Origin: Baffinella frigidus
Taxonomy: Eukaryota > Cryptophyceae > Cryptomonadales > Baffinellaceae
Assembly: GCA_026770585.1 (NCBI GenBank)
Contig: MU647976.1
Span: 7,350-35,660, forward strand
DNA: 28,311 nt
Direction: 5' to 3'
Under the pieces are notes generated by a model, which did no database searches, had not been told where the DNA came from, and saw only the letters and a list, made by a program, of their open reading frames with translations. Position numbers and translations under genes: made by a program. Shown piece after piece: positions 27,557 to 28,311 of the stretch. How positions within the stretch are numbered: position 1 is the stretch's first letter; each line of letters opens with the position of its first letter.

Positions 27557-28078
27557 ATGCTGGATATTGATGACCTCATGGTTGTGACTAATGCGTCAGC
27601 ACTTCCAGCCAAATGGAATAATTTCAAGCAGTTGCTTGGTGTAGCAATGATTTATTATGGAGATCGTCACAACGAACCAAAGCTGGCTGTTCGAGAATTG
27701 ACAGGATGTTTAGATGTGGCTAGAGCCATAATGTTTCAAACCTCTTATACACCCACAGACGTTTCCCAACAGTTTCTGTGTTCGGATTTTGGGCCAGCTG
27801 ATTTCTTCGACAGCTCATCCTCCATGGAACAGGATCTACTTGTGATAACACGGAATCAACTACTTGCAAGGCTTAGCACGGTCGGTACTCTGCGAGAACA
27901 ACGGCGTATCTCCAGTCTGCAAATCCAGGTTGTTGGGGTAATTGATTTAATTAAGATTCATTATTCACACGATTTGACCAGTTCAGGCCCCGACTTAAAA
28001 GGACCCTCTTCACAACTAATACGGTACCTCATCCAAAAGATCGCAAGCCACCTCGTATATTACGTGCCACTCGGTTAA
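27557..28078 (+). CDS. Hypothetical protein, 173 residues
   Basis: ATG-to-TAA open frame with mixed, soluble-looking composition and no membrane helix, signal peptide or known motif. Its last 21 codons run into copy 2 of the 108-bp duplication, on the opposite strand to the frame that both copies conserve. It may be an exon, a real small gene or chance. No family is recognised. Confidence 0.35.
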   Translation: MLDIDDLMVVTNASALPAKWNNFKQLLGVAMIYYGDRHNEPKLAVRELTGCLDVARAIMFQTSYTPTDVSQQFLCSDFGPADFFDSSSSMEQDLLVITRNQLLARLSTVGTLREQRRISSLQIQVVGVIDLIKIHYSHDLTSSGPDLKGPSSQLIRYLIQKIASHLVYYVPLG

Positions 28079-28123
28079 CATCCCACGCAGCCGCCGTAAC
28101 TTTCTCGGTATCCCCTTGCGAAG
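28016..28123 (-). repeat. 108-bp direct duplication, copy 2
   Basis: Partner of 27348-27455 at an offset of 668 bases. It forms the 3' end of the minus-strand frame at 28016-28309. Confidence 0.85.
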
Positions 28124-28309
28124 CAGCTGCCCGGCGACGATCCGTGACAAGAACCTCTCCGCTACATACAAGACCACTGCAGCTGAGACAGGTCCCATAT
28201 ACATGGAACATCTTCCCACATCACCCCGGAGGTTTCCACTGCTGTGGCTGCGATACATGTTGGACATACTTGTGCTGTGTTGTATCGGAAGCAAATTACC
28301 TGGAATCAT
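28016..28309 (-). CDS. Hypothetical protein C-terminus, possibly partial
   Basis: A 97-codon minus-strand frame. The ATG at 28307-28309 is at the window edge, so the gene may begin outside. The product is basic, with a hydrophobic stretch (VSAAVVLYVAERFL) and a C-terminus RKLRRLRGMLTEW...DLLDEVPY. The same C-terminal frame and stop are kept in the 27348-27455 duplicate. It overlaps the plus-strand ORF at 27557-28078, and at most one of the two is likely to be real. Confidence 0.35.
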   Translation of the reverse strand: MIPGNLLPIQHSTSMSNMYRSHSSGNLRGDVGRCSMYMGPVSAAVVLYVAERFLSRIVAGQLLRKGIPRKLRRLRGMLTEWHVIYEVACDLLDEVPY

Positions 28310-28311
28310 AT

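Overview
The window looks like nuclear DNA of a eukaryotic microalga or other protist. It holds several Ty1/copia LTR retrotransposons, and the host genes encode secreted or membrane proteins built from CUB and cysteine-rich (ephrin-receptor/GCC2-GCC3-like) repeats of the kind common in algal and protist genomes. There are no bacterial-type operons. I cannot name the species. No rRNA, tRNA or CRISPR array is visible.

Left part (1-7080): three layers of retrotransposon. Element D (minus strand, 1-1368) shows its 5' LTR, primer-binding site and the start of its leader, and runs out of the window at base 1. It sits inside a decayed copia fragment A (minus, 1369 to about 2235, protease end plus integrase). 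A meets head-to-head a second decayed copia pol, C (plus, about 2237-5781). C is followed by a repeat-rich tail (5782-7080).

Middle (7081-9474): an AT-rich island carries a broken giant-virus-type C2H2 zinc-finger protein gene. Next to it are a small two-helix membrane ORF and the 3' half of a decayed host gene (signal peptide, CUB, cysteine-rich repeats, C-terminal membrane anchor).

Element B (9475-23806): a full-length 14.3-kb copia element inserted in that host gene. It has two 324-bp LTRs that look identical and a 5-bp target duplication (TCCCC). Its layout is: 5' LTR, 2-kb leader with an array of four conserved hairpins, a very long gag, a multi-helix membrane domain, an intact 5.25-kb pol, an antisense gene with its own TATA box, and the 3' LTR. 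The antisense gene encodes an acidic repeat protein ending in a PCNA-interacting (PIP) box. This copy of gag is broken by two small tandem duplications and a stop codon, although the LTRs indicate recent insertion.

Right part (23807-28311): the 5' half of the interrupted host gene and, 156 bp away and divergent, an intact gene for a 601-residue secreted protein. Beyond it are a 108-bp direct duplication and two weakly supported ORFs that run to the window edge.

The most unusual parts are in element B: the membrane domain between gag and pol, split over three reading frames with an AUGA overlap at each junction; the antisense PIP-box gene; and the hairpin array with a compensatory base change.
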